From: Streptomyces asoensis
GTDB taxonomy: Bacteria; Actinomycetota; Actinomycetes; Streptomycetales; Streptomycetaceae
DNA length: 64,000 bases
Reading direction: 5' to 3'
Assembly (NCBI RefSeq): GCF_013085465.1
Contig: NZ_CP049838.1
Location: 3,162,001 to 3,226,000 of the forward strand
Shown: one piece after another, positions 42,401-51,689 of the stretch
Numbering within the stretch: the first letter of the stretch is position 1
Layout of the letters: each line of letters starts with the position of its first letter
Notes under the pieces: generated by a model
The model's database searches: none
Seen by the model: only the letters and a program-made list of their open reading frames with translations
What the model was told of the DNA's origin: nothing
Program-made: the position numbers and the translations under genes

Positions 42401-45400
42401 GGTATTTGGAGTTGTGGTCGAGGTACTTGCTCGTGACCACGGCGGGGCCGTCGGTACGGACCAGGTACGCGTACGAGTGGTTCGGCGCGTTGGGGAAGCT
42501 CGCGGCCGAGCGGGTCGGCAGCCACACCTTGCTGACGCGGCCGAGACCGTCGTAAGCGATGGACGTGACCCTTTCGTTGGCGTCCGTCGACTCGGTCGGC
42601 TGACCACGCAGTGGGTCGAGCTTGGTCTTGGTGGCGTGGCCGAGGGGGTTGGTCAGCGTCGTGGCGGTCGGGTTCTCGCCTGTGACGGGAACGTACGTGG
42701 TGTACGTGATCTTGCCGTAGGCGTCCGCCGCCGCCTGCGCACGACCGTACTGGTCGTAACAGAGCTGGTTCTTGGCCGTGCCGCAGACGCTGGGGACGGA
42801 ACTGGTGACGTCGTAGCCGGTGCCGGTGCCGTTGATCCGCTCGGTCTTCGTGACCAGACCCTTGGTGGGGGCCACTCCGAAGACCGCGTTGTCGTAGGAG
42901 ATGCGGACGTCGTCGATGACGTCGTCGGGGCGGTTGGCGGTGACGTTGCACAGACGGGCCACGGTCTCCGCACGGGAGACGGCGTTGAGTATCCATCCGG
43001 TGGCGTTGCGGGCGTACGTCGTGGTCGTGCACTTCTCGTCGCCGACGACGGTGTCGCTGCCGGTCTTGGAGGTGTCGCCGTGTTCGGAGACCTGGGTGAC
43101 CATGCCGTAGGTGTCGAACCCGCGAGTGGTCTTGGTCGTGCGGGTGCCACCGGTGACCGTGGTGCGGCTCTCCTCCGCCGCGATGCCTGTGTGGTAGGCC
43201 GTCAGGGCGGGCAGCTCGGCCTCGGTGCGGTCTCGTGTCGCGGTCGCCGCCGAGCGCCAGGGGGTGTAGGAGGTGGCCGAGAGGAGCGCACCCCCGTCGC
43301 CGTTGTAGGTCGCGGTCTCGCGGACCACCCCGGCGAACTGTTCGCGGTCGGTGACCGCTGTCCCCGCCGAGTCCTCCACCTCGGCACCGTCGATGCCGCG
43401 GAAGTAGCGGGACTCGGTCAGGGTTCGGGCATCCAGGCCGGCGCCCTTACGGGTCTGCACGCGCCCGTAGCCGCGGGCGACGGAGTAGGTGCGGTCCTTC
43501 GGCTTGGTGAACTCGTCCGTGCCCTTGACCCACTTGGCGCCACCCACGTACGTGTACTCGGTGACCGTGTCGGGAGACTCGACGAGGTTGTCGCCCTCGA
43601 TGACACGCTTGACCGGGTAGATGTTGAACCAGTCCTGCTTGGCCGTCTCTCCCTCGAAAGGCCACTTGACCGGGTAGCAGCGTGTGGTGTTGGTTCCGTC
43701 GGCCGGGGGCAGGGTGGTGGCGGTGCAGTCGGGGTCGTAGTAGTCGACGCCGATGGTGCCGCCGCTCTCGGTCCTGACCTGTGACATGCGCAGGCGGATG
43801 AACGGGGCCAGGCCGTCACCCAGCTTGTCGACCCGGTTGGGCTTCTGCACGCCCGTGAAAGTGACCGCCGGCAGGGTCTCGGTGGTCCCGACCTTCCCGC
43901 TGTGCTGAATCGACTTCAGCCACATCGGCGTGGAGATGCCGTCCCCGGAGGCGGGGAAGTCCTGTGCCAGGGTCCAGGTGTCGACGTCCTTGTACACACC
44001 GCCGGTCAGGATCTTGGTCGTGATGGTGGACAGGCGCTTCTGCGACCAGAACGTCGGGGAGTACTGGTCCTTGCACTCGGTCGCGCCGTCCTTGCAGTAC
44101 TGGTCGTACGGGACGTCGGGCCAGTTGGTGGCGTTGGCCTCGTCGAAGGTGCAGCCGCTCAGGCAACGAGAGGACACCCCGAACTGGACCTGGCCCATCG
44201 CCTTGCCCGAGTAGACCGCGTCGTCGCGCAGACCGTAGTCGATACGGTCCAGCCAGCCGCCGCGCACGTAGGGGGTGACGGTGGCCTTGCCGGTGGTCTC
44301 GGAGACGTTGCGACCGTAGTTGTTGGACTCCTTGGACCAGTAGTAGGCCATCGCGTTGCCGCGCGGGTCGACGACGTAGTCCAGCTGCCAGCGCCAGGCC
44401 TGCTGGCACCAGCCCGAAGCGAAGGAGGAGTTGTAGCAGGGCTCGCCGGAGTGGTTGCCGAAGACCGGGGTCGTCCAAGCCGAGTTGGTCACCGGGTCGT
44501 CGGCGGCGGTGCCGTTGTCGCTCCAGCCCGGAAGCCTGTTGCGGCCGAAGAAGTACTGGGTGCCGTCAGCCGTGGTGACCTTCCAGTACTCGCCCTTCCC
44601 GTCGACGCCTGCCGTTCCGTCGTCGCCGTTGGTCGCTCCGGTGAGCTTCTCCACCTTCTCGGCCGAGTCGTCAGCCGGGTGCCAGCCCTCGGTCTTGTCG
44701 TAGACCAGCTCGATGGTCTTGCCACCCAGGGACATGACGGCGTTGTCGTTGTACCAGCACTGGTCGCCGACCTTGGTGGTATTGGTGGCGCCGCTCTTGT
44801 CCTTGTCGTCCTCGCAGGACTTGTAGCGGCGCTCGATGTAGCCGGGCTGCCAGTCCCAGCCGTCGCCGATCCAGGAGGGCTGGTTGTTGGAGGCCGAGGT
44901 CCGGCCGTCGACGGCCTGGGAGCTGTAGCCGAGTGAGACGTTGGGCGTCAGGCCGCCGGGTACGGCTGGTGCTTCGATCGGGTACGACCAGGAGAAGCCC
45001 CCGGTCGCGCCGCCCGCCGTCCACGAGCCGGAGGGCTGGAGGGACGTTGCCTTGTAGTCACCGCCGGCACCGGAGGCCGCGGCGGCGGCTGCCAGTACCG
45101 TCACGCTCGTGGATGTACTCGAGGCCGCGGACAAGGGGGCGGTCGCGGTGAGCGTTCCGGCCTTCGTGTCGTTCGTCGTGGCCAGTGGCTCGGCAGCGCG
45201 GCAGGCCGGCTTGTCCGGGGTGGTCAGCGCGCAGGCGGGCAGTTGCACCAGTCGCAGACGGGCTGCCCAATCCCCGCCGTAGGCGCCCTTGAAGGAGTTG
45301 TAGTCCACCTGTACGGAGGTGGTGCTGGCCGACTTGCTGCCGTCTGCTCTGGTGACGGAGAACAGCAGACCGTCGACACCGGCCTTGCGGGCGGTCTTCT

Positions 45401-45785
45401 GGTCGGCGAGTTGGACGGTCGCCTTCGTGGGCGGAGTGGTGCCACTCAGCAGCTGCTGGGCGCGTGGTGCCGCCGCAAGGGCGACTGGGAGCGAGCCCGC
45501 CTTTTTCGCGACGGAGTTTGACTCCGACGGGGTCAACTTGACGGTGGCGGTGCCTGCTTCCGGCCAGGTGACCTTCGGCGCTTTCCAAGGTCGCGCGGCA
45601 TTGGACCGCTTGTCCGTGCTGCCGACGTCCATTCGCTTCACTGCCACGGTCGGTGGCTGCTTCGGCTTGGGAGACTCGACTCCCTTGCTGGACGGTATTG
45701 CTGCCACGCTGTTTGCGGGAAGCAGCCCCAGTATGAGGGCAGCGGAAATAAGGCCGCCCCATCTACGCGCGCCGTACCGGCTCAC
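39411..45785 (-). CDS. Rhs-family polymorphic toxin with ParB-like C-terminal domain
   Basis: The 2124-residue protein has a signal peptide (about 1-29), a SpvB/TcdB-like N-terminal region, many YD repeats (for example YDAVGNRKTETQ, YDTDGQRLTRTD), and the Rhs core end (TGLTHLGAREYEPNTGRFIS, VDPILDPADSQQANGYTYAE, NSPVTLSDATGL) at about 1810-1850. The ~270 residues after the core form the variable toxin region. Its end reads VRFTQDNIKAQFSDGRSLQG, ISEIPPIRVFQKDGKIYSLD, NRRLYAAQQAGVNIRFVRAS, similar to ParB/sulfiredoxin-like toxin domains (DNRRLYA-type motif). GTG 45785 follows GAGGGG. It lies 136 bp after the FG-GAP gene and is coupled to DUF7660. Confidence 0.88.
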   Translation of the reverse strand: MSRYGARRWGGLISAALILGLLPANSVAAIPSSKGVESPKPKQPPTVAVKRMDVGSTDKRSNAARPWKAPKVTWPEAGTATVKLTPSESNSVAKKAGSLPVALAAAPRAQQLLSGTTPPTKATVQLADQKTARKAGVDGLLFSVTRADGSKSASTTSVQVDYNSFKGAYGGDWAARLRLVQLPACALTTPDKPACRAAEPLATTNDTKAGTLTATAPLSAASSTSTSVTVLAAAAAASGAGGDYKATSLQPSGSWTAGGATGGFSWSYPIEAPAVPGGLTPNVSLGYSSQAVDGRTSASNNQPSWIGDGWDWQPGYIERRYKSCEDDKDKSGATNTTKVGDQCWYNDNAVMSLGGKTIELVYDKTEGWHPADDSAEKVEKLTGATNGDDGTAGVDGKGEYWKVTTADGTQYFFGRNRLPGWSDNGTAADDPVTNSAWTTPVFGNHSGEPCYNSSFASGWCQQAWRWQLDYVVDPRGNAMAYYWSKESNNYGRNVSETTGKATVTPYVRGGWLDRIDYGLRDDAVYSGKAMGQVQFGVSSRCLSGCTFDEANATNWPDVPYDQYCKDGATECKDQYSPTFWSQKRLSTITTKILTGGVYKDVDTWTLAQDFPASGDGISTPMWLKSIQHSGKVGTTETLPAVTFTGVQKPNRVDKLGDGLAPFIRLRMSQVRTESGGTIGVDYYDPDCTATTLPPADGTNTTRCYPVKWPFEGETAKQDWFNIYPVKRVIEGDNLVESPDTVTEYTYVGGAKWVKGTDEFTKPKDRTYSVARGYGRVQTRKGAGLDARTLTESRYFRGIDGAEVEDSAGTAVTDREQFAGVVRETATYNGDGGALLSATSYTPWRSAATATRDRTEAELPALTAYHTGIAAEESRTTVTGGTRTTKTTRGFDTYGMVTQVSEHGDTSKTGSDTVVGDEKCTTTTYARNATGWILNAVSRAETVARLCNVTANRPDDVIDDVRISYDNAVFGVAPTKGLVTKTERINGTGTGYDVTSSVPSVCGTAKNQLCYDQYGRAQAAADAYGKITYTTYVPVTGENPTATTLTNPLGHATKTKLDPLRGQPTESTDANERVTSIAYDGLGRVSKVWLPTRSAASFPNAPNHSYAYLVRTDGPAVVTSKYLDHNSKYQTSYAFYDGLLRERQTQAASPDSAGRLVSESFYNTRGDAWRSSGTYFTTGTPEPVLVTGEETKYPSSTETVFDGAGRPTVVIARKFGDETKRTTTSYTGDTTTVVPPKGGTATTTVVDALGRTVELKQYTDAARTSSQSMRYHYDSQGRIDQITDASAAKWEYVYDVRGRKTDVVDPDTGESHTTYDQGDRVTDVTDARNVTLHTDYDALGRRTAVKKGTTTLSAWTYDAVAKGQPATTTRYIGDKAYTTEITEYNAYYQPLGTKVTVPDGLGVPAGSYEWFNFYDENTGLLKATEQPEIGDLPYEFVSTDYDTAGLLAGFNADSDPLISETVYDHYGRNTLLEYGEFGQHLRTTSVYDDHTGALTDAYTDRDTAPQRIEDSHYTYDPAGNITQITSNYGQDAARTTDTQCFNLDALTRITEAWTNTGSTCAAAPSGDVVGGQDPYWTSYSYDAVGNRKTETQHQTAAGPTADTVRTYAAPDTGKHNLPSVTQTGTDPRTESYSYTETGDTKTRTFKQGTTTTLNQELVWDDEDHLKTVTSNGQTTSYTYDTDGQRLTRTDSTGTTLYLPGGNELNVDKAGKATGTRYYGTDTQTLAMRTGGKLTFLLADHHGTTTTQVTADATQAITRRKTGIFGTPRGSQSAPWAGDKGFVGGTKDVDTGLTHLGAREYEPNTGRFISVDPILDPADSQQANGYTYAENSPVTLSDATGLMACASPDECGGGAQYGNNTPTKKSGGKALNDPSWGCNGCDGNSYDDGWWTTSGWSEAATGPELNPGLITVFPGVQVSKQWDGVREFKQELRDDLATTYCGLECVAGWITNPADSEQLSGGYQTLSLAKWRACGRMEGHCPKSISSLAEALGSATAMAMGVGGGGLRGPRPGPGMGGLPAQGTIAPGAVRFTQDNIKAQFSDGRSLQGLIDGLKSGKVGISEIPPIRVFQKDGKIYSLDNRRLYAAQQAGVNIRFVRASPAEVQRETPRKFTTENDGTSIVVRGK

Positions 45786-45921
45786 GCCCCACCCCTCATG
45801 ACGGTAAACAGATCTTCAGGACAACAGCGAAGTGATCAGCCGCGAATGCGCTGCTTCGAGCGCTCGTCGGCAGCGAGGCCGGAACCGGTGGAACAGCCAC
45901 CGATTCCAGCCTCAGGCCCAC

Positions 45922-48900
45922 TCAGGGGGTGTTGCGCATGATGACGGAGGTGTTGACCCAGTCCCACGTACCGACCCAACTGGCAACGCCTGCCATCGTG
46001 CTGTCGGACCGGCCCAGGTAGGTGAGCATCTTCACCGTGCCGTCGCCCATGTCGTGCATGGCGCCCAGGTCATCACGTCCGTCGCCGCTGTAGTCACCGG
46101 AAGTGCTCTTCATCTTCTGGTAGTTCAGCTTGCCCGAGTCCGCGCTGAAGGCTTCCTTGGGGGCGGCGAACGTGCTGTTGCCCGTGGAGAGGCTGACGTA
46201 TGTGTGGATCTTGTCGCTGGCGTCGGGATAGTCGTACCAGGTGGCGACGTCATCCAGCCCGTCGCCGTTGAAGTCACCGGCATAGAAGCCGGTGCGGCTC
46301 CAGTCGCCCCAGTTCGCGTTGTAGAAAGCCTGGACAGGCGCTTTGAAACCGCCGTTGGGCTCGCCCTGGAATTGCCAGAACCTCACCGCGGTGTCCGGAG
46401 CGTCGGCGAGTGCGGCGATGTCGTCCCGTCCGTCGCCGTTGAAGTCACCGGTCGTCAGCTTCATGATGCTGCGATTCCATGTGCCGGTCCAGCTGGGGAA
46501 AAGATTGTTGAAGCCACCCTGCACATTTGCGGTGAAGGTGTAGAGGGTGTCGCTGCCGTCGGGTGAGGCGTACCAGGCGGCGATGTCGTCGCGGCCGTCG
46601 CCGTTGAAGTCGCCGGCCTGAAGGGTGGCGTTGGCGAAGCCCCACTTGCCCGGGTTGGCTCCCCAGGACACGAACGGCGAGCGGAAGGTGCCGTCGGACT
46701 GGCCGAGCAGTGTCCACAGCTTGGTGGACTTGTCCGGGTAGTAGTACATGGCGGCGACGTCCATGTGCCCGTCACCGTTGAAGTCACCGGACACCTTCTT
46801 CAGGCTGTTCTCGGTCCAGCCGCTGAAGGTGAAGGCGTCGTGTGGTGCCTTGATGGAACCGTCGGACGTGCCCGAGAGCGTGTGGATCTTGTCGCTGCCG
46901 TCGGCGTACTCACGCCAGGTGAGCATGTCGCCGTAGCCGTCACCGTCGACGTCGCCTCGCACAGAGCTGTTGCTCGTCCACTGTGACTGGCCCTTGGCGT
47001 TGTAGACGACCAGGCTTCCGCGGTCCTGGAGCAGCGCGTATCCCTCGCCGGTGGCGCCGGACGCGGCATCGGGGCGCCACAGCACGGTGCTGCCGTCGGC
47101 GGAGTAGACCGCCGGGTAGCCGTTGGCGAGGACACGTGCGGTCGCTCCGTTGTTGCCGGCGGTGCCGCTGGACCAGACGACCTTGTTGGCGTTGGAGGTG
47201 ATGACCAGGTTGCCGTCGGCCTGCATGGTGAGTTTGGCCGAGTTCGACGAGAGGGTCTGGCCGCTGGTGAGGGTGGTGCCTGCCGTGATCCGTTGGCCGC
47301 CGCTGGCTCCGTCGATGAGGAAGCCGGTGCCGATACCCGTGAAGTCGCCGCCGGTCTTGCGTCCGGCCCAGCCGACGAGGGTGTTGTCGTTCTTGCGGCC
47401 CCAGAGGTCGGGGATACCGTCAGTGCCGAGGTCGCCGGAGGAGCCGATGACGGGATAGAGACTCTGGGGCAGGGTTCCGGTGACGATCTTTACGCGGCTC
47501 GCGGCGTTGCCCCACGTCGCGGCGTCGAGGACGCCGTTGGGGTCGGCCTTGCCGTACGCGCGGTAGAGGTCGCCGGTGGCGTTGTCGCGCAGAAGCAGAT
47601 CGGGGATGGTGTCGGCGTTGAGGTCACCGGGGACGACGACGGTGAACTTGTCCCAGTCGGCTCCGCCGGCGAGCACCGGATGGGGGCGGACCATGTCCAG
47701 CCACGTGATGGAGCGTTTGCCGTAATAGACCCAGAGGTACTTGCCCTGCTTGACCAGGAGGTCCGGGTTCGAATCGGCATTGAGGTCAGCGCTTGTGGCG
47801 ATCTGCTCCGCGTTGGACCAGTGGTCGTCGCCGGTCCAGTCCGTCTCGCCCTTGCACCTACCGCTCGTGGTCGCGACGGGGCACCTGACATTCAGCAAGA
47901 GAGCGGAGTCTCGGTCGATGACCCCTGTTCCGTTGTTGGCGTACACGCGCAGTTGGTTCTTGCCACCACTTCCGTCGTTCTCCAGTGAGACGAGGTCGTT
48001 GTACCCGTCCTGCCTCCAGTCGCCGCTGAACGCGACCCGCTGCGTGGGGAACGCTCCGCCGCCGTTCGTGGCGGAGGAGAACTGGCCGTTGCCCTGGCCC
48101 GCGTACGTGAGCAGCGTGCCGTTGGTGTCCGTGTTCCAGATGTCCTTGAATCCGTCACCGTTGAGGTCACCGGGCTCGTCCCTCTCCTGGGAACGGGTGG
48201 CGTAGTACAGGTAGGTGGCCGTGTCGGATCGGTTGCCTGCCGCGTCGACGCTGTACGCGTAGATCAAGTGCGGACCGTAGGAAGGCGGCGTGACCAGGGC
48301 TTCGGGCGCGCTCGCGGGGGTGTCGTGCACCTCCGCGTCGCTGTCGGTCCACCAGTGGTAGGAGACGACGTCCGTGACGCCGTTGGGGGCCAGGAGGAAC
48401 TTGCCCTCGGACCTGGCCGGGCCGGTCTGCGCGGGCCAGCCCTGGTCACCGTTCGGGTACGTGTTGCCCTGTGAGGTGATGACGGGTGGTTGGCTCGGGC
48501 GGGTGCGGTCGAGGGTGAACTTGCAGGTGGCGCTCCAGCCCGAGTAGACCCCGTCCGGGTCCTTGGCGCGCACCTTCCAGGTGTACTCGCCCGTGGGCGT
48601 ACTGGCGGCGGGCAGCATCAGCGTGGTGACCTGGCCCTTGAGCGCGGGCACGGACGTGTCCACAACCGCGGCCGACGTGCCGGTCTTGAAGACCTGGAAC
48701 TGGGCGGTGAGGTTACCGCCGTCCGGGTCGTCGATCTTCGCGTGGACGCTGACGGCGGTGTTGCCGATGGTGCCGCCCGCGGTGCAACTGGTTCGTGGGT
48801 TGGTGCCAAGACCGGTGGGGGTCTTGGGCGGGTTGTTGTACTTGATCTCGAGGGTGGCGGTCTTCGGGTCGAACCGCTTCCAGCCGAAGGTGTCCGCCTC

Positions 48901-50370
48901 GTTGCTCGCGTAGAGCCCGAGAGTCACGCTCGGCTCACCCTTCGAGGCGGCTTTGGCGACCGCGCTGGTCGCGTCGAACTCGAGGTTTCCGGCGGCGCAG
49001 TCCTTGCTCCACCCCTTGGAGTCGTTCACCGTGGCCAGCGCGGAGCCGATCTTGCCGGGCTGGTTGTCCCAGGTGGTCTTCTTGGAGATGTCGCCGACCT
49101 CGTACAGCTGCACCGGACGGGCTTGGCAGGACCAGGACCAGGTGTTGCGTACGCGGAAGGTGGCGCTCTTGACCTGTGCGCCGACGACGTCCCCTGTATC
49201 GAGCTGGAAGAAGGAGCGGGAGATCCGGTTCTGGCCGCCGGTCTCCGCTTCGTAGCCGACGCGTACGTCTCCCTTGGCGTCCCAGTAGGAGTTCTTCGGG
49301 TAGGCCTGGTAGACGCGGGTCCAGTGCTGCCACTCCCCCCACGCCCAACTGGGGTCGATGTACACCGGGTAGGTCGTCCCCGTACCGGTCAGGAGTTCCT
49401 GGTCCGGGGTGATCGTGAGAGCGTCACCGGTGACCTCGGTCTGCATCTGCGCTTCCTGCGCGCCGGCACCGGGTTCGAAGACGTTCCCGGATGCGGGGGT
49501 TTCGTCCTCGGTCGTGGCGGCGGTGTCTGCGGTGGCCGCCATGGTGCGCAGCGCGGGGGCGGCCGGGGCACTGGAGTCCCACATCGAAGGGGCCGGACTC
49601 GTGAAAACGGTCTGTCCCGCCTGATCCGTGGCCGCGAGCATGCCGGTGTCGGCGTCCTCGGCCACGTTCAGACCCACAGTGCTCATCGTGAACCGCAGCG
49701 CGGCCAGCTCCGGGTTGTCGGCGGCTTCGGCGGTCTTGACCACGAGCAGTTGCGAGAAGCCTTCCACCTCCGCCTTCAGCTGGAGGTCGACTCCGGGCAG
49801 GACCTCGGCGTACGTGGCCACGTTGGCGTCGAGTGTCGGGGCGGGCAGGGCCTTGGGCCAGGCCAGGGACAGGGTGCGGCCGTCCTTGACGCCGGTCAAC
49901 ATCGGTCCCGTACCGCCGCCGGAGAACTTCACCGAGACCGACGTCGCCTTCGGTACCACAGACCTGTCGGCCGCGAAGGCGAGGGTCGGGTCGGCGGCCA
50001 CCCAAGCGCCGTCGCGCCACAGGCGCACCACGGTGCCGTGCCGCTTCACCGAGAACGATCCGTCCGGCAACGCCCAGGTGTCGCTGGCCTCCGTGCGCGC
50101 GGAGATCAGTTCCGCGGGTTGGCCGGAGGTCTGGGCGTCCTGGAGGGCCTTGTCCTCCTCGCTCATCGACCCATCGGCAACAGGATCGGCCGAGGTCAGG
50201 GCTGTTGAATCCGCCTCCGAAGGAAACGCTGCGGCCTGGTGGGCGGGCAGCGCCGACATTCCCAGCAGGACGGCCAAAGCGGCAGTCGTCGCTCCCGTTG
50301 CCCCGCGTCTTCCGCTTCTGCCTCGTCTACGACGTCCGGCCGTGCCTGCCCCACCCCGCGTGAAACGCAC
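45922..50370 (-). CDS. Secreted DNRLRE/FG-GAP/bulb-lectin multidomain protein, Rhs partner
   Basis: The 1482-residue protein has a twin-arginine-like basic start and signal (about 1-48). A DNRLRE-type domain follows at about 330-520 (SFFQLDTGDVVGAQVKSATF), then a fibronectin-like segment. FG-GAP/VCBS repeats recur as GDFNGDGRDDIAAWY or GDLNADTIPDLLLRD. A bulb-type mannose-lectin block lies at about 1080-1190 (LTMQADGNLVITSNANKVVW). It has the same orientation as the Rhs gene 136 bp downstream. In streptomycetes such FG-GAP proteins precede Rhs genes and may serve as the secreted carrier or surface-binding partner. Confidence 0.87.
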   Translation of the reverse strand: MRFTRGGAGTAGRRRRGRSGRRGATGATTAALAVLLGMSALPAHQAAAFPSEADSTALTSADPVADGSMSEEDKALQDAQTSGQPAELISARTEASDTWALPDGSFSVKRHGTVVRLWRDGAWVAADPTLAFAADRSVVPKATSVSVKFSGGGTGPMLTGVKDGRTLSLAWPKALPAPTLDANVATYAEVLPGVDLQLKAEVEGFSQLLVVKTAEAADNPELAALRFTMSTVGLNVAEDADTGMLAATDQAGQTVFTSPAPSMWDSSAPAAPALRTMAATADTAATTEDETPASGNVFEPGAGAQEAQMQTEVTGDALTITPDQELLTGTGTTYPVYIDPSWAWGEWQHWTRVYQAYPKNSYWDAKGDVRVGYEAETGGQNRISRSFFQLDTGDVVGAQVKSATFRVRNTWSWSCQARPVQLYEVGDISKKTTWDNQPGKIGSALATVNDSKGWSKDCAAGNLEFDATSAVAKAASKGEPSVTLGLYASNEADTFGWKRFDPKTATLEIKYNNPPKTPTGLGTNPRTSCTAGGTIGNTAVSVHAKIDDPDGGNLTAQFQVFKTGTSAAVVDTSVPALKGQVTTLMLPAASTPTGEYTWKVRAKDPDGVYSGWSATCKFTLDRTRPSQPPVITSQGNTYPNGDQGWPAQTGPARSEGKFLLAPNGVTDVVSYHWWTDSDAEVHDTPASAPEALVTPPSYGPHLIYAYSVDAAGNRSDTATYLYYATRSQERDEPGDLNGDGFKDIWNTDTNGTLLTYAGQGNGQFSSATNGGGAFPTQRVAFSGDWRQDGYNDLVSLENDGSGGKNQLRVYANNGTGVIDRDSALLLNVRCPVATTSGRCKGETDWTGDDHWSNAEQIATSADLNADSNPDLLVKQGKYLWVYYGKRSITWLDMVRPHPVLAGGADWDKFTVVVPGDLNADTIPDLLLRDNATGDLYRAYGKADPNGVLDAATWGNAASRVKIVTGTLPQSLYPVIGSSGDLGTDGIPDLWGRKNDNTLVGWAGRKTGGDFTGIGTGFLIDGASGGQRITAGTTLTSGQTLSSNSAKLTMQADGNLVITSNANKVVWSSGTAGNNGATARVLANGYPAVYSADGSTVLWRPDAASGATGEGYALLQDRGSLVVYNAKGQSQWTSNSSVRGDVDGDGYGDMLTWREYADGSDKIHTLSGTSDGSIKAPHDAFTFSGWTENSLKKVSGDFNGDGHMDVAAMYYYPDKSTKLWTLLGQSDGTFRSPFVSWGANPGKWGFANATLQAGDFNGDGRDDIAAWYASPDGSDTLYTFTANVQGGFNNLFPSWTGTWNRSIMKLTTGDFNGDGRDDIAALADAPDTAVRFWQFQGEPNGGFKAPVQAFYNANWGDWSRTGFYAGDFNGDGLDDVATWYDYPDASDKIHTYVSLSTGNSTFAAPKEAFSADSGKLNYQKMKSTSGDYSGDGRDDLGAMHDMGDGTVKMLTYLGRSDSTMAGVASWVGTWDWVNTSVIMRNTP

Positions 50371-50731
50371 AGAACTCCGCCCCCAGAGTTACAAGATCTT
50401 CAAAAAAGTAAGCGCATTCAAAACCTTCCTTTCACATTGCGTCAAGGATTTATCACCTAGCGCATTCGCCCCTTGAAACCCAATTGGCTTGTTTGCAATG
50501 CCTGCCGAAGGCGCGAGTACCCAGGCCAATCCCGGGCGGGCGTTGGTGCGCGCCACCAGGCGCTCCGCCGGTAGCGACCCCAAGCCATGCGCCGCATGGT
50601 CACCGATGCGGCCCCTTGGCTGAAAACAATCATCTGTGATCGCCGGTGAACAGGTTGCCTGCCCCGGGTGACCTTGCGGTGGCGCCGTCAGCGGGTAGGT
50701 GCGGCCAGGTCCCAAGCTGCACGCCGCCCGT
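50371..50731. other. 361-bp upstream region of the Rhs locus
   Basis: No gene is visible. The part at 50390-50510 is markedly more AT-rich than its surroundings (for example AAGATCTTCAAAAAAGTAAG), consistent with the promoter of the minus-strand FG-GAP/Rhs operon. The rest is ordinary GC-rich sequence between divergent or downstream genes. Confidence 0.5.
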
Positions 50732-51109
50732 TCAGCGCGTCGCAGCCAATCGCCCGCGGCTCATCCGATAGCGGGCAACTGCCGAGACGACGGCGGCGAT
50801 CAGACACCCCACCGCGAGCAACGCCAGGAGGACCAGCATGGGGTTGATCCAGAACGGAACGAGGTCGTAGGAGGCGTTGCACTTGTTGTGCAGCGGGAAG
50901 AGCTGCGACGGCTCGCGCCAGTGCTCTGTGCGGTAGCTGCCGTCGTAGACCTGGCCTTTGATCAGCACGCAGGTCTCACGTACGTCCAGGCCGCCGGAGA
51001 ACGCTCCCCAGAACCAGGTGAAGAACGTCCCGCCGCACGCCAGTACCGAGACCGCGAGCCAGAAGGACGGCTTTCGCCGCTTGAGGCCCCTGACAGCGTT
51101 CCCAGCCAT
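50732..51109 (-). CDS. Two-TM hypothetical membrane protein
   Basis: The 125-residue protein has a basic start (GLKRRKPSFW), TM1 (about 18-38, LAVSVLACGGTFFTWFWGAF), an extracytoplasmic loop with two cysteines (RETCVLIKGQVYDGSYR, LHNKCNASYDL) and TM2 (about 90-113, MLVLLALLAVGCLIAAVVSAV). ATG 51109 has a GGAAGG site upstream. I do not recognise the family. It is divergent from the motif-bearing NACHT pair. Confidence 0.75.
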   Translation of the reverse strand: MAGNAVRGLKRRKPSFWLAVSVLACGGTFFTWFWGAFSGGLDVRETCVLIKGQVYDGSYRTEHWREPSQLFPLHNKCNASYDLVPFWINPMLVLLALLAVGCLIAAVVSAVARYRMSRGRLAATR

Positions 51110-51248
51110 GATCCGAATCTCGCCTTCCGTCCCAACTCCCTTCTGTACCATACCTTTTGCCCCAGGCAGCCCCATGCAGCACCGGGCAGGGCAGGGCGGC
51201 ACCCGGCAAGGCAGGGCGCCAGAGGTAACCACGGGGAGGGGACCCGGA

Positions 51249-51689
51249 ATGCTCGGTGAGGCGTTGACCGCGGCTGCGGCCGGTGGGGGGATGGCCGTCG
51301 TGCAGTCGGCCGGGGCGGACAGCTGGGCCTGGTTCCGGGTGCGGTGTGCTCGGCTCGTCGGACGGGGGGACGCCGACGCCGAGCGTGAGGCGCTGGACCG
51401 GCTCGACCGGACCGCGGCCGTGCTCGGCGCCGTCGACGAGGGTGAGCGGGAGCGGGTGCGGGCGGTGCACGCGGTGTTGTGGCAAGGGGAGTTCGCCTCG
51501 CTGCTGGAGTCCCTCGCCCAGGAGGAACGGGATCGGCTCGTCGAGCAACTCGTCCAGCTGACGGAGGAGTTCGGCACCGGTGACGGGCCCAAGGGCGGCG
51601 CCGTCACCGGCAACACCTTTCACGGGCCCACCGCCGTCCAGACCGGCGATCACAACCGGCAGGAGAACCACTTCGGGTCCGGCAGATGA
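51249..51689 (+). CDS. Small helical effector-like protein with C-terminal RHIM-like amyloid motif
   Basis: The 146-residue protein has an all-helical N-terminal domain (about 1-110: AAAAGGGMAVVQSAGADSWA, RCARLVGRGDADAEREALDR, SLLESLAQEERDRLVEQLVQ). A Gly-rich linker leads to GNTFHGPTAVQTGDHNRQEN (about 121-140). That tail has the Q-x-G-D-x-N-x-Q pattern of bacterial amyloid signalling (RHIM-like, BASS-type) motifs known from NLR-associated effectors. The N-terminal domain could be a Bell-type cell-death domain, which is inferred. The gene starts at ATG 51249 after GGAGGGG and ends in an ATGA overlap with the NACHT gene, whose N terminus has the same motif. Confidence 0.8.
   Translation: MLGEALTAAAAGGGMAVVQSAGADSWAWFRVRCARLVGRGDADAEREALDRLDRTAAVLGAVDEGERERVRAVHAVLWQGEFASLLESLAQEERDRLVEQLVQLTEEFGTGDGPKGGAVTGNTFHGPTAVQTGDHNRQENHFGSGR

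Noticed and set aside
39852..43784. A 1310-residue open frame antisense to the Rhs gene
   Set aside because: It is a GC-rich antisense shadow (Val/Gly/Arg-rich, no domain) of the YD-repeat coding sequence.
48490..50208. A 572-residue open frame antisense to the FG-GAP gene
   Set aside because: Composition and lack of any motif mark it as a third-position GC shadow.
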